From positions 1 to 64,000 of the forward strand of contig CAZUEH010000002.1 of NCBI GenBank assembly GCA_964619315.1: a stretch of 64,000 nucleotides of DNA. The letters run 5' to 3'. The notes under the pieces were generated by a model that saw nothing but the letters and a program-made list of their open reading frames with translations, was not told the DNA's origin and did no database searches. This document shows, in pieces, positions 15,946 to 23,952 of the stretch. Source of the DNA: Fimisoma sp964619315. GTDB taxonomy: Bacteria; Bacillota; Clostridia; Peptostreptococcales; Anaerovoracaceae. How positions within the stretch are numbered: position 1 is the first letter of the stretch; every line of letters begins with the position of its first letter. Position numbers and translations under genes: made by a program.

Positions 15946-16911
15946 TCACAAATCCAACTTGTCACGAGTTAAAAAGAATTTTATCACTAAGCTTAAAGTA
16001 TAAGTTAATAGTGATATCATAAACCATCCAAAACCTGCGGCTGTTTCAAACTGATACTGAATGAATTGTGTGGTTGTAATTCCGAAGTATTTTATTCCTC
16101 CTATTACAGTCAACAAATAACATCCCGGTGCTAAATACTTTAAAATCAGTTTGCTTTCGTTATTTTCTCTTTTAGCGTATTCTTCTACTGCTTTTGCCTT
16201 TTCGACTGTTTTTATTAAATCCTCCATGGCTTCTGTAACTTTTATCCCTGATGATAGCGCAAAATTCATATTATCCACAAGAATACTTGCCCAAGATGTT
16301 CCAATAGCAAATTTGAAGTCTTCCAGAATTTTCTTAACTTCCTCGTTATTATTAGCTCTGTTAATACCTTTGGATAAACTCAAAAGGAGCCGCTTACAAT
16401 TAGGGGCTCCTTTTATGGTCACTGCCGTAACTTCTATGGCATGCTGCATATTAAAATAATTCATCTTGTAGTTGTCTAATAATTCTGTCAGAAGAATTCC
16501 ACCCTCTTTTGAGCTGCTTATCCTTAATGTTTGAAGCTTTCCTAGCAAAATCAACGTAGGCGCCAATCCTACAAGGACGCTGCCAAGGATGGACACTAAA
16601 AGTGGTACTTTGTTTGCCATAATCCAAAAGAAAATCAGTGGCAACACCGTAGATAAACACCAAAACAGTAAAACCATTTTGTTTGAGCCAATTCCAAAAG
16701 TTATGTTTAAAACTCTTTTTAACGCTTCTTTTAGGCTCGGTGCTTTGAAGATTTCCTCATCAATGATTGCTTCTGTTTCTTTTGTCTTTAAACCATTAAA
16801 ACTTAAACACATTTTGTTTCTAACTTTTGAGTACATAATCAGTAACTCGGGCTGGTATAACACAACAATTCCTAGCACAAGCAATATCATTAGGATTGCT
16901 TCAATATACAT
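15946..16911 (-). CDS. TadB-like type II/IV secretion inner-membrane platform protein
   Basis: About 321 residues. There is an N-terminal helix (1-20), a pair of helices (about 85-130), a cytoplasmic helical T2SSF-like domain (about 140-260; ELLDNYKMNYFNMQHAIEV, GTSWASILVDNMNFALSSG), and two C-terminal helices (about 265-285 and 295-315). ATG 16911 is preferred because GGAGG lies upstream; an earlier ATG (16935) has no ribosome site. The start lies inside the end of tadA (11-bp overlap), so the proteins are coupled. Confidence 0.78.
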   Translation of the reverse strand: MYIEAILMILLVLGIVVLYQPELLIMYSKVRNKMCLSFNGLKTKETEAIIDEEIFKAPSLKEALKRVLNITFGIGSNKMVLLFWCLSTVLPLIFFWIMANKVPLLVSILGSVLVGLAPTLILLGKLQTLRISSSKEGGILLTELLDNYKMNYFNMQHAIEVTAVTIKGAPNCKRLLLSLSKGINRANNNEEVKKILEDFKFAIGTSWASILVDNMNFALSSGIKVTEAMEDLIKTVEKAKAVEEYAKRENNESKLILKYLAPGCYLLTVIGGIKYFGITTTQFIQYQFETAAGFGWFMISLLTYTLSLVIKFFLTRDKLDL

Positions 16912-18298
16912 CTTTATCAGCACCTCCGCTTCCATAATATCTTGGATAGATAACTGTGTTTTCCAAAATAGGATTTTTCCTTTCTAATAGTGCTAACATG
17001 CTTTCCATTTTCTTGAATTCTTCAGGTTGTAATCTTCCCATATCTCTTTTGTCCTCCCCTATGTCATTTTTCCAACACCATTTGCTTTCTTCCCAATCAT
17101 ACTTGCAAATCTGATGTATCGATACTTGGTCTCTTTCTTCTTCATATCTATATTCACTTATACTTTTCAGCCTTTTCTGCGATCTATCTTCGGGCACTTG
17201 GCAAAATTCTAAAACATAATTAAAGTTCCTAAAGATTTGTGAAACTAGGCCTCTAAAATTTCCACCAAACTTAGAGATAATAGCTGTAGCCATTTTATAT
17301 GGTATGTCCTGTGGGTTCCCTGAATGAATGGTAGCTTTACTTCTCGCTGTTCCAGCGGAAGTTATATCTATAGCAAGACGAAAAGCTTCTGCATCTCTCA
17401 TTTCCTCTATCAAAACATAATCGTTGTCGCCTCTAAGCAATGACTTTGATATTACTTCTAAATCCTTTCCATCTGCAACTATTTGCATGATTGGTGCTTC
17501 GGGCATCAATAAATGCCATGGGGTTTCTGGATCTGTCGCTATGGCCATCCCCTCTAATGCACAATCTTCATATCGTTGCCATGTCTGCATAAATGCCGTT
17601 TTGCCCGCTCTTACTTGCCCACTGAACAATACATTGAACCCTAATTTCACCATAGTTTTGAACAGTTCAACGCTTTCAGATGGTATCGTCCCTAGCGCCG
17701 CTAATTTTTCAAAGGTCAATTCTTTGAGAACATATTTTCTGAAAACCAATATATCTTGTCCCTCTTTAGTTCTTTCTCCCGAGTATATGGTTATTCTAAT
17801 TCCATTTCGTAGATACACCTCATGGAACCCTTTTTCGACTCTTTCTTGTGGCGTCGCTAAAAGTAGCGCCCGTTTAAGCTGTTGCCTTCTTTTCTTTTGA
17901 ATTTTTTGCGGTTGCAATACAGTTTTTCCATCTATAAGGCAATAAAGATTATCTCCAATAAGTTTAGCCGAAGATGATTTTTTGTACTCTAGGCTTCTGT
18001 CATATGCCCATGGGTCAAGACCTGCTAGCCCATAAAGCTCTGCAAATATGCCATCTTCCAATGTTTGATACCATGGGGGACAGCTTATGCTATCCTTTGT
18101 AAGTTGCTTCTCCAAAACCTGGCTGATTCGCTCTTTGTAGAAATTTATGTCCTCTTCATAACCAATAATTGCTCTTTTTTCTTTTTCAAGTTTTTCTTGT
18201 TTTTCCCACTCTTGAGCACTCTTCCACTCTTTTTCAAAGATTTCTTCCACAGTATCGCAGAGGGCAAAAAAATCCTCGAAAGTTTTATTTTGGTCCAT
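16901..18298 (-). CDS. TadA/CpaF-type secretion ATPase
   Basis: The 465-residue VirB11/TadA-family hexameric ATPase powers pilus or pseudopilus assembly. The Walker A variant is GQVRAGKT, the Walker B/Glu region is DNDYVLIEEMRDAEAF, and the His box is ATIHSGNPQDIPYKMA. The acidic coiled N-terminal part (1-80) is followed by the N-domain (about 90-240). All catalytic features are kept, so the motor should work. ATG 18298 follows GTAGGAGG; an upstream in-frame ATG lacks a site. The gene lies 8 bp after cpaB and overlaps tadB. Confidence 0.9.
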   Translation of the reverse strand: MDQNKTFEDFFALCDTVEEIFEKEWKSAQEWEKQEKLEKEKRAIIGYEEDINFYKERISQVLEKQLTKDSISCPPWYQTLEDGIFAELYGLAGLDPWAYDRSLEYKKSSSAKLIGDNLYCLIDGKTVLQPQKIQKKRRQQLKRALLLATPQERVEKGFHEVYLRNGIRITIYSGERTKEGQDILVFRKYVLKELTFEKLAALGTIPSESVELFKTMVKLGFNVLFSGQVRAGKTAFMQTWQRYEDCALEGMAIATDPETPWHLLMPEAPIMQIVADGKDLEVISKSLLRGDNDYVLIEEMRDAEAFRLAIDITSAGTARSKATIHSGNPQDIPYKMATAIISKFGGNFRGLVSQIFRNFNYVLEFCQVPEDRSQKRLKSISEYRYEEERDQVSIHQICKYDWEESKWCWKNDIGEDKRDMGRLQPEEFKKMESMLALLERKNPILENTVIYPRYYGSGGADKDVY

Positions 18299-18306
18299 TT
18301 TCCCTC

Positions 18307-18906
18307 CTACCTTGTGCAAATCAGTGTGAATCTATTGCCTTCTCTTGCCATCCTTGAAACTTCAACCACATCTTCCACCGGTCCTATTATTTCAATTGTG
18401 CTTACTAGGGCTGACGCATTTAATCGGTCATTGTCTAGGGATAAAACTTCTTGGCTACTACTGTCTTTTGCGTGAATGATAACTGCTTCTAAAACTTTTA
18501 CTTTCGAATTGTACAACGTTATTGTATCCCCTCTTCTCAATGTTTGCGGGTAGGATAACAACCATTCTGTTGGCAAAGATATTATCGCTTGCTTGCTCCC
18601 TTTGCTTACAGCAAAAACCGATTGGGAAAAGTACTCGCTGCGTAATTCTGTTCCTGCTGCTACATAGTGAGAAGTTTCCATACCAATCAATTTTTCCTTA
18701 TCCTTGGGTTTTATAGCATGGTCTGACGGAGACTCCAATCTCTTTGTTTTAAAATTTTCTTCCCTTACTATAGTATTTGCAGGCAAATCCTCTTTAAGAA
18801 CCAAAACAGATTGATAATAAATATTTTCACGTCCCCAAAATTCCCAAATACCTAAAGAAACTAAAGTTACAGCTATTATTGCAAATCCCACTATCTTTTT
18901 GTTCAA
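18307..18906 (-). CDS. CpaB/RcpC-like SAF-domain protein
   Basis: This 199-residue protein has an N-terminal membrane helix (about 5-22) and an extracytoplasmic SAF domain (about 36-90; VLKEDLPANTIVREENFKTK, with the tyrosine-rich V-A-A-G-T-E-L core). A second beta domain follows (SLPTEWLLSYPQTLRRGDTI), as in CpaB/RcpC pilus-assembly proteins. The start is TTG (18906) after AAGGAGG. It is the first gene of the Tad-like operon and lies 140 bp downstream of the regulator gene across a TGTCG-rich control region. Confidence 0.82.
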   Translation of the reverse strand: MNKKIVGFAIIAVTLVSLGIWEFWGRENIYYQSVLVLKEDLPANTIVREENFKTKRLESPSDHAIKPKDKEKLIGMETSHYVAAGTELRSEYFSQSVFAVSKGSKQAIISLPTEWLLSYPQTLRRGDTITLYNSKVKVLEAVIIHAKDSSSQEVLSLDNDRLNASALVSTIEIIGPVEDVVEVSRMAREGNRFTLICTR

Positions 18907-18998
18907 TGTACACCTCCTTAATGTAATTTATTTACAGTAACATATTACCATCTTATTCCATTTCTTACAGTACATTTTTAATTTTTTCATTAAATTCA

Positions 18999-19051
18999 TG
19001 TCGGTTTTTTGCGACATTTTTCGACAAATACTCTCTGTGGGGCTCCGCCGA
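18999..19051 (-). promoter_or_regulatory. TGTCG-box cluster ahead of the Tad-like operon
   Basis: The minus strand holds TTTGTCGAA (19028-19020) and TGTCGCA (19016-19010), exactly 10 bp apart in the same direction, plus an inverted TGTCGGT at 18999-19005. The first matches a Spo0A box (TGTCGAA), and the tandem 10-bp spacing is that of Spo0A dimer sites. A 9-mer TCGGCGGAG (19051-19043) just beyond is shared with the regulator's promoter region. The regulator identity is inferred. Confidence 0.5.
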
Positions 19052-19052
19052 T

Positions 19053-19457
19053 TTAATATAAACCAAGGTTCATAGCCACATGATAGATATATACTTGCTG
19101 CCATTTTTTCCATGTATTCATATGAAATTCATCGCTTATTGTTTTGCCTTCGAAAAGCTTTTCGGCAATCCCCCTTCTATATTTTAGTGGTATAGATTGC
19201 AATGCTCCTTCTATGCTTTCTATTCTCATTGCTAAGTTTGCTAATTCTCCGGCCTTTTTTCCAGTGATGTCACTGTGGTTTTTTTGCTTTGATATCTCTG
19301 CAGAATAATCTGTGCTACCCAAATTTTCGGTATTTTCTATTAAGTCCATTTGCCTACTCTTGAGCCTGTTTAAGTCCTTTGCGGCCCAAAGTGCCTGCCT
19401 GTATACTGTTTCTGGTAGCAAAAACTCTTTCGGTCTCTTTTGTTGATAGTCCTTCAT
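19053..19457 (-). CDS. Phage/mobile-element type regulatory protein (RinA/ArpU-like)
   Basis: The 134-residue soluble helical protein resembles a family common in clostridial phages and conjugative elements. In that family an N-terminal LP.T.Y.Q.L....D..RLK region precedes IP.(E/K)YR.G and a C-terminal (T)W..W...(Y/F)IY.VA..L. Here the last part reads IPLKYRRGIAEKLFEG... NTWKKWQQVYIYHVAMNLGL. Such proteins are usually labelled late-gene activators or sigma-region-4-like. It has a GGAGGG site before the ATG and lies immediately upstream of the Tad-like operon on the same strand, so it may control that operon. No other phage genes are nearby. Confidence 0.65.
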   Translation of the reverse strand: MKDYQQKRPKEFLLPETVYRQALWAAKDLNRLKSRQMDLIENTENLGSTDYSAEISKQKNHSDITGKKAGELANLAMRIESIEGALQSIPLKYRRGIAEKLFEGKTISDEFHMNTWKKWQQVYIYHVAMNLGLY

Positions 19458-19613
19458 TTCATTTCCCTCCTCATATATCTAGGGATTACCATATTTCCTC
19501 TGAGATTTCCAATGTTTTTGCTTTTATTTGTAAAATTTGATATTTTTATGCTTACTTTTGGACTATTTCTGTATTCCTGTTCTTTAGATAAACAAATTTG
19601 AACAATAAAAAAT

Positions 19614-19638
19614 GCCGACAGATTATACTCCGCCGACA
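19614..19638 (-). promoter_or_regulatory. -10 region flanked by TGTCGGC direct repeats
   Basis: TATAAT (19627-19622, minus strand) lies between two identical TGTCGGC repeats (19638-19632 and 19620-19614). It is 165 bp before the regulator gene and just after the udk stop. The -35 match is weak, as expected for an activated promoter, and the repeats overlap the likely polymerase footprint. Inferred only from sequence. Confidence 0.45.
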
Positions 19639-19657
19639 TTTCATATTAACTTTTGTG

Positions 19658-20272
19658 CTATCTGAGCAATGCGTTTATTCTCTCATTTAGCATTTCTAAA
19701 GCAACTACATTATATCCACCTTCCGGCACTATAATGTCTGCATTTTTCTTGCTTGGCTCTACAAACTCTTCGTGCATCAGCTTGACAGTAGTCAAGTACT
19801 GACTTACAACTGAATCTAAAGTTCTTCCTCTTTCTCTAACATCTCTTAAGATTCTTCTTATTATCCTAACATCCGCATCTGTGTCAATGAACACCTTTAT
19901 ATCAAATAGGTCTAAAAGGTCTTTATTTTCGAAGATTAAGATACCTTCTACTATTATAACTTTTGCTGGTTTGATTTCCTGAGTTTCTTCCACCCTGTTG
20001 TGTATGGTGAAATCATATACAGGTCTTCGGATTGCATGGCCTTTTTTCAACTCTTTGATATGATCAAGCATTAGCTCTGTATCAAACGCGTTAGGATGAT
20101 CGTAATTGAGCTTTTTTCTTTCCTCGAAAGGAATATCATTATGCATTTTGTAATAAAAGTCATGGCTCAATATGATTATCTCATCACTGAATTGTTCTTT
20201 GATTTTTTTAATCATAGTGCTCTTGCCAGAGCCTGTTCCGCCTGCTATGCCGATGACAATTACTTTTTCCAT
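19658..20272 (-). CDS. udk: Uridine/cytidine kinase
   Basis: Udk phosphorylates uridine and cytidine in pyrimidine salvage. The 204-residue P-loop kinase starts GIAGGTGSGKST (Walker A, residue 8). It has the substrate-side DHPNAFD and RPVYDFTIHNR motifs, the Walker B-like KVIIVEGILIF, and the lid RRILRDVRERGRT. Length is typical. It is separated from the nuclease gene upstream by 4 bp, so it is probably cotranscribed. Confidence 0.95.
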   Translation of the reverse strand: MEKVIVIGIAGGTGSGKSTMIKKIKEQFSDEIIILSHDFYYKMHNDIPFEERKKLNYDHPNAFDTELMLDHIKELKKGHAIRRPVYDFTIHNRVEETQEIKPAKVIIVEGILIFENKDLLDLFDIKVFIDTDADVRIIRRILRDVRERGRTLDSVVSQYLTTVKLMHEEFVEPSKKNADIIVPEGGYNVVALEMLNERINALLR

Positions 20273-20276
20273 TTTG

Positions 20277-21956
20277 CTACCTCTTTTGTTCGCTTAGAGG
20301 AGTAGTATCTCTATCTTCTCCTGTTATTGAAGATCCTAAGTTGACCGAAGCCTTCTCTAACTCTAAAACTATGTTATTTATCTGGTGCAACTTTTCAAGA
20401 GAAACCTTGTTTTCGATAACTCCCTGAGTGCTGGCTAAAACGCTGTCAAGTTCTAACTTGATTGTTCCAATTTTATCCTTAAGGTCAGCGAGGTCTTCTT
20501 CATCCATCGCTTCGAAGAACACATCTTCTCTGTTTAGAAGATTTCCGGTTTCTAATTCAAACTCTGAATTGCTTGTTACCACTACTGGATGATACTTGAA
20601 CTTTTCACCTATTGTTTTAGCAAAGTCCATCTTTGATTCCAATTCTCCATGAACCAAGAAAATCTGTTTTGGTTCAACTTGGAAGCCGCTTACCCAGTCA
20701 ATAAGGCCGTTTTGATCTGCGTGGCCTGAAAAACCTTCAAGGTTATGGATTTGTGCATTTACTACAACTGTTTCACCAAAGAGTTTTACTTCTTTTGCTC
20801 CTTCAACTAACATTCTGCCGAGGGTGCCCTCCGCTTGGAAACCAACAAATACTATGCTGTTTCTGCTATCCCATAAGTTATGCTTAAGGTGATGTCTTAT
20901 TCTACCTGCTTCACACATGCCACTAGCTGAAATTATTATCTTTGATGATTTATCAGTATTAAGCATCTGGGAATCTGCTGTATTTCTAGTGAATTTTAGA
21001 TTTTTGAAGTCTAACGGATTATCACCGTTTAATATATATTCTTTAGTTTTCTCATCGAAAACCTGTGCATTCTTTTTGAATACTTCAGTTGCTGTAGTCG
21101 CCATTGGGCTGTCTATGTACACATTGACATTTTCAAGCTGCTTTTGGTATTCAGGATGTTGTTCATAGAACATATTGAACTGATATATAAGTTCCTGCGT
21201 TCTTCCTACTGCGAATGAAGGGATAATGATGCTTCCCCCTCTTTTGATAGTAGCAAGGGTTATGTTTATGAGTTCATCTATGCTAGTGGAGTTGGTAGGG
21301 TGAAGACGATTACCATATGTTGTTTCCATAATCACATAATCTGCTTTTTTAATCTTGACTGGGTCACGCAAAATAGGTCTATTGTTAACACCCAAGTCTC
21401 CTGAAAATACTATTTTTGAAGTGTTTTCGCCCTCTGTAATCCAAAGCTCTGTTATTGCTGAACCTAAGATATGTCCTGCATCATTAAATACGATTCTTAT
21501 CTCTGGGTTGATTTCTATTAGCTGATCATAAAGTATAGGCTTTACTAATTTTAATGCACCCTCTGCATCAGCTGAAGTGTACAAAGGTTCAACAGCAGGT
21601 TTACCAGTTCTAAGGTTCTTCTTGCTCTGCCATTCTGCATCCTTTTCATGTATATATGCACTGTCCTTGAGCATTACTTCAAGCAAATCAGCTGTAGCAT
21701 CTGTACAGTAAATATCCCCTTTAAATCCTCTTTTAAACAATAGCGGCAATCTGCCACAATGATCTATATGAGCATGGCTTAAAACCACGCATTCAATTTT
21801 TGCTGGGTCAAATGGGAATGGTTCTTTGTTCATCTCTTCCATGGCTTTGCCACCTTGGAATTGACCGCAATCAAGTAATATCTGATGTTTGTCTGTAGTG
21901 ATTAAGTGACATGATCCTGTAACTCCGATTGATGCTCCGCAAAATTTAATTTTCAT
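20277..21956 (-). CDS. Beta-CASP metallo-beta-lactamase-fold ribonuclease
   Basis: The 559-residue protein has the MBL metal motif SHAHIDHCG (about residue 60), GDLG later, a beta-CASP domain in the middle (PSFAVGRTQELI, DSPMATTATEVF, SASGMCEAGRI), the RMMBL part with SGHADQ, and a C-terminal extension of about 90 residues. Relatives (Ysh1/CPSF73-like) act as RNA endo- or exonucleases with two Zn2+ ions. All metal-ligand motifs are present. The C-terminal extension looks helical, with no named domain. It sits between glpP and udk, spaced 22 and 4 bp. Confidence 0.92.
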   Translation of the reverse strand: MKIKFCGASIGVTGSCHLITTDKHQILLDCGQFQGGKAMEEMNKEPFPFDPAKIECVVLSHAHIDHCGRLPLLFKRGFKGDIYCTDATADLLEVMLKDSAYIHEKDAEWQSKKNLRTGKPAVEPLYTSADAEGALKLVKPILYDQLIEINPEIRIVFNDAGHILGSAITELWITEGENTSKIVFSGDLGVNNRPILRDPVKIKKADYVIMETTYGNRLHPTNSTSIDELINITLATIKRGGSIIIPSFAVGRTQELIYQFNMFYEQHPEYQKQLENVNVYIDSPMATTATEVFKKNAQVFDEKTKEYILNGDNPLDFKNLKFTRNTADSQMLNTDKSSKIIISASGMCEAGRIRHHLKHNLWDSRNSIVFVGFQAEGTLGRMLVEGAKEVKLFGETVVVNAQIHNLEGFSGHADQNGLIDWVSGFQVEPKQIFLVHGELESKMDFAKTIGEKFKYHPVVVTSNSEFELETGNLLNREDVFFEAMDEEDLADLKDKIGTIKLELDSVLASTQGVIENKVSLEKLHQINNIVLELEKASVNLGSSITGEDRDTTPLSEQKR

Positions 21957-21978
21957 TGTTTTCTCCCATTATAAAGTG

Positions 21979-22530
21979 TTATCTATAGTCCCACAAGTCT
22001 CTGTTAGCTGTCGAAATGGCAGTCGCTCCGGCTTCTATCGCCGCATCTACGTCTTCTTTGAATTCTACCAAGCCTCCAACTAAAATATCATTTGAGACCT
22101 TTTGTGAAAATTCCCTTATTTTCTTTATTACTACCCCAGGCATTATTTCCACAACGTCAGGTTTTGCAATTCTTATTGACTCTATCGCAGTATCCACTGA
22201 ATGGGAATCCACTATGAAAAACCTTTGAACTGTGATTAAGCCAAAGTCTTTGGCAGGTCTTATTAAGTTTGTCCTCGTAGTAAGAATTCCATCAACGTTG
22301 AGACTTTTTAAAAACTCAAGTCCGGCTCTGTCTTTGCCTATCCCCTCAACAAAATCCATATGGATAAATATCTTCTTACCCACACTGTGGCACTTGTCTA
22401 TATAAGTTTTCATAGTCAAAATGCTGGAATATAAAAGAAATATTACATCTACCTTAGACTTTAGTGCTACTTCAAAGTCTTCTTTCGTTCGGACTGCTGC
22501 CGCAACTTTTCTACTATTAAATACAGACAT
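21979..22530 (-). CDS. glpP: Glycerol-3-phosphate responsive antiterminator
   Basis: GlpP binds glycerol-3-phosphate and lets polymerase pass leader terminators of glp genes. The 183-residue protein is a TIM-barrel-like GlpP with VIFLLYSSI, FIHMDFVEGIGKD (phosphate region), LTTRTNLI, FIVDSHSVDTA and ISTANRDLWDY at the end. It is the third gene after two G3P-dehydrogenase-type flavoproteins, and a leader terminator stands immediately before the first of these (25410-25457). It probably regulates its own operon. Confidence 0.93.
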   Translation of the reverse strand: MSVFNSRKVAAAVRTKEDFEVALKSKVDVIFLLYSSILTMKTYIDKCHSVGKKIFIHMDFVEGIGKDRAGLEFLKSLNVDGILTTRTNLIRPAKDFGLITVQRFFIVDSHSVDTAIESIRIAKPDVVEIMPGVVIKKIREFSQKVSNDILVGGLVEFKEDVDAAIEAGATAISTANRDLWDYR

Positions 22531-22548
22531 ATCTCACCATTCTTCTGT

Positions 22549-23952
22549 CTATTTTTTATTGAAAGACCGGGTGCAAACTAAATTTGCTCCTGTCTTGCCT
22601 ATATTTTCTATTATAATGTCTCCTAGGCTAATTGGCAACAGTAAGGTTTCTTGGTTTATTATTTCCATGCAACTTCTTACTTCGCTTTTCGGTATAGGTC
22701 TATCAGTTTTGACCGGGACCATTGTTCCATCTTTAGCTGCCATTATGGTTGTAAGTGTACGTTCTGGAACCGTCACTTCTTTTATAGCATAGGCTTCCCC
22801 TCTTTTGCAGTTGTTACCACTGACTTCAAAATTTTCACCTTGTTTTTTGACTGTTATTCTACAACCAATTGGACAGGTTGTACAAATAACTACAGGTTCT
22901 CCCTCAGACACAAGGTTTTTCACGCCTTTTTTTTCTGCCACATGTTTCTTTGAATTCTTTTTCGGGGCATCATCCTTTTTCTTTAAAGCATAAAAAGCTG
23001 CCGACCTACCTGCGATTTCTCCTTCGGCTGAAACTAAATCTACCAATTCATGAACCTTTACCACATTGCCACAGGCAAAAATCCCTTCGACCTTTGTTTC
23101 CTTTGCTTCATTTATTATAGGGCCTTTGGTCTTTGGATCTATTTCCACTTCTGCCTGCTTGCTAATTTCATTTTCAGGAATTAGCCCTACTGAAAGCATC
23201 AAGGTGTCACATGATATGTACTCTTCCGTGCCTTTTATAGGGTTTAGGTTCGAGTCAACTTGAGAGATAGTTACTCCTTCTAAGCGTTCCTTACCATGTA
23301 CCTGACTAACTGTATGTCTAAGTTTAAGTGGAATGTCAAAGTCATTGAGACATTGAACAATATTCCTTGTCAAGCCGCCTGAGTCTTCCATAATCTCGCA
23401 TACGGCTTTTACTTTTGCTCCTTCTAAAGTCATTCTTCGTGCCATAATAAGGCCGATATCTCCAGAGCCTAAAATAACAATTTCTTTGCCTGGCAAGTAG
23501 CCTTTTATATTAACGAATTTTTGGGCTGTACCAGCAGGCATAATTCCTGCAGGTCTATCCCCTTGTATATATAGCGGGCCTACTGGTCTTTCTCTGCATC
23601 CCATGGCAAGAACCACCGCCCCCGCTTTTATGTCGATGCATCCGTCTTCTGGATTAACACAAGTTACTATCCTGTCCTTAGTTAGATTTATGACCATGGT
23701 ACCCATCATCACATCTATTTCCAAGTTTTCCAGCATCTCTTGATAACGTTCTGCATATTCTGGTCCTGTAAGTTCTTCACCAAAACTGTGAAGCCCAAAG
23801 CCATTGTGGATACATTGTTGCAAAATGCCTCCCGTATGACTTTCTCTTTCAATAACAAGTACTTGTGGTGCCCCTGCTTCTTTTGCAGCAACTGCTGCCG
23901 CCATTCCAGCTGGACCTCCCCCTATTATTACTACATCTATTTCTCTCATCAC
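22549..23952 (-). CDS. NAD(P)/FAD-dependent oxidoreductase fused to a DUF1667 domain
   Basis: The 467-residue protein has an N-terminal pyridine-nucleotide-disulfide-oxidoreductase fold (residues 1-330; IIGGGPAGMAAAVAA, GSGDIGLIMARRM and the FAD-binding GIFACGNVV near 290). A Lys-rich linker leads to a DUF1667 domain (about 345-467) with CTTCPIGCRITV and GNNCKRGE cysteines. In related clostridia these are two adjacent genes; here they are one frame. It probably transfers electrons from the GlpA-type dehydrogenase (stop overlaps this start by 4 bp) to NAD(P)+ or another carrier. Exact partner is inferred. Confidence 0.88.
   Translation of the reverse strand: MMREIDVVIIGGGPAGMAAAVAAKEAGAPQVLVIERESHTGGILQQCIHNGFGLHSFGEELTGPEYAERYQEMLENLEIDVMMGTMVINLTKDRIVTCVNPEDGCIDIKAGAVVLAMGCRERPVGPLYIQGDRPAGIMPAGTAQKFVNIKGYLPGKEIVILGSGDIGLIMARRMTLEGAKVKAVCEIMEDSGGLTRNIVQCLNDFDIPLKLRHTVSQVHGKERLEGVTISQVDSNLNPIKGTEEYISCDTLMLSVGLIPENEISKQAEVEIDPKTKGPIINEAKETKVEGIFACGNVVKVHELVDLVSAEGEIAGRSAAFYALKKKDDAPKKNSKKHVAEKKGVKNLVSEGEPVVICTTCPIGCRITVKKQGENFEVSGNNCKRGEAYAIKEVTVPERTLTTIMAAKDGTMVPVKTDRPIPKSEVRSCMEIINQETLLLPISLGDIIIENIGKTGANLVCTRSFNKK

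Noticed and set aside
16451..16663. 70-residue minus-strand frame inside tadB
   Set aside because: It overlaps a well-supported TadB frame on the same strand, has no ribosome site, and does not resemble a known protein.
18928..19113. 61-residue minus-strand frame across the regulator stop and the control region
   Set aside because: It begins inside the regulator coding frame and ends in the region carrying TGTCG boxes; composition is unusual and no ribosome site was found.
19454..19639. 61-residue minus-strand frame upstream of the phage-type regulator
   Set aside because: It starts upstream of the predicted TATAAT of that gene and lacks a ribosome site, so it would be mostly untranscribed leader; no recognisable protein.
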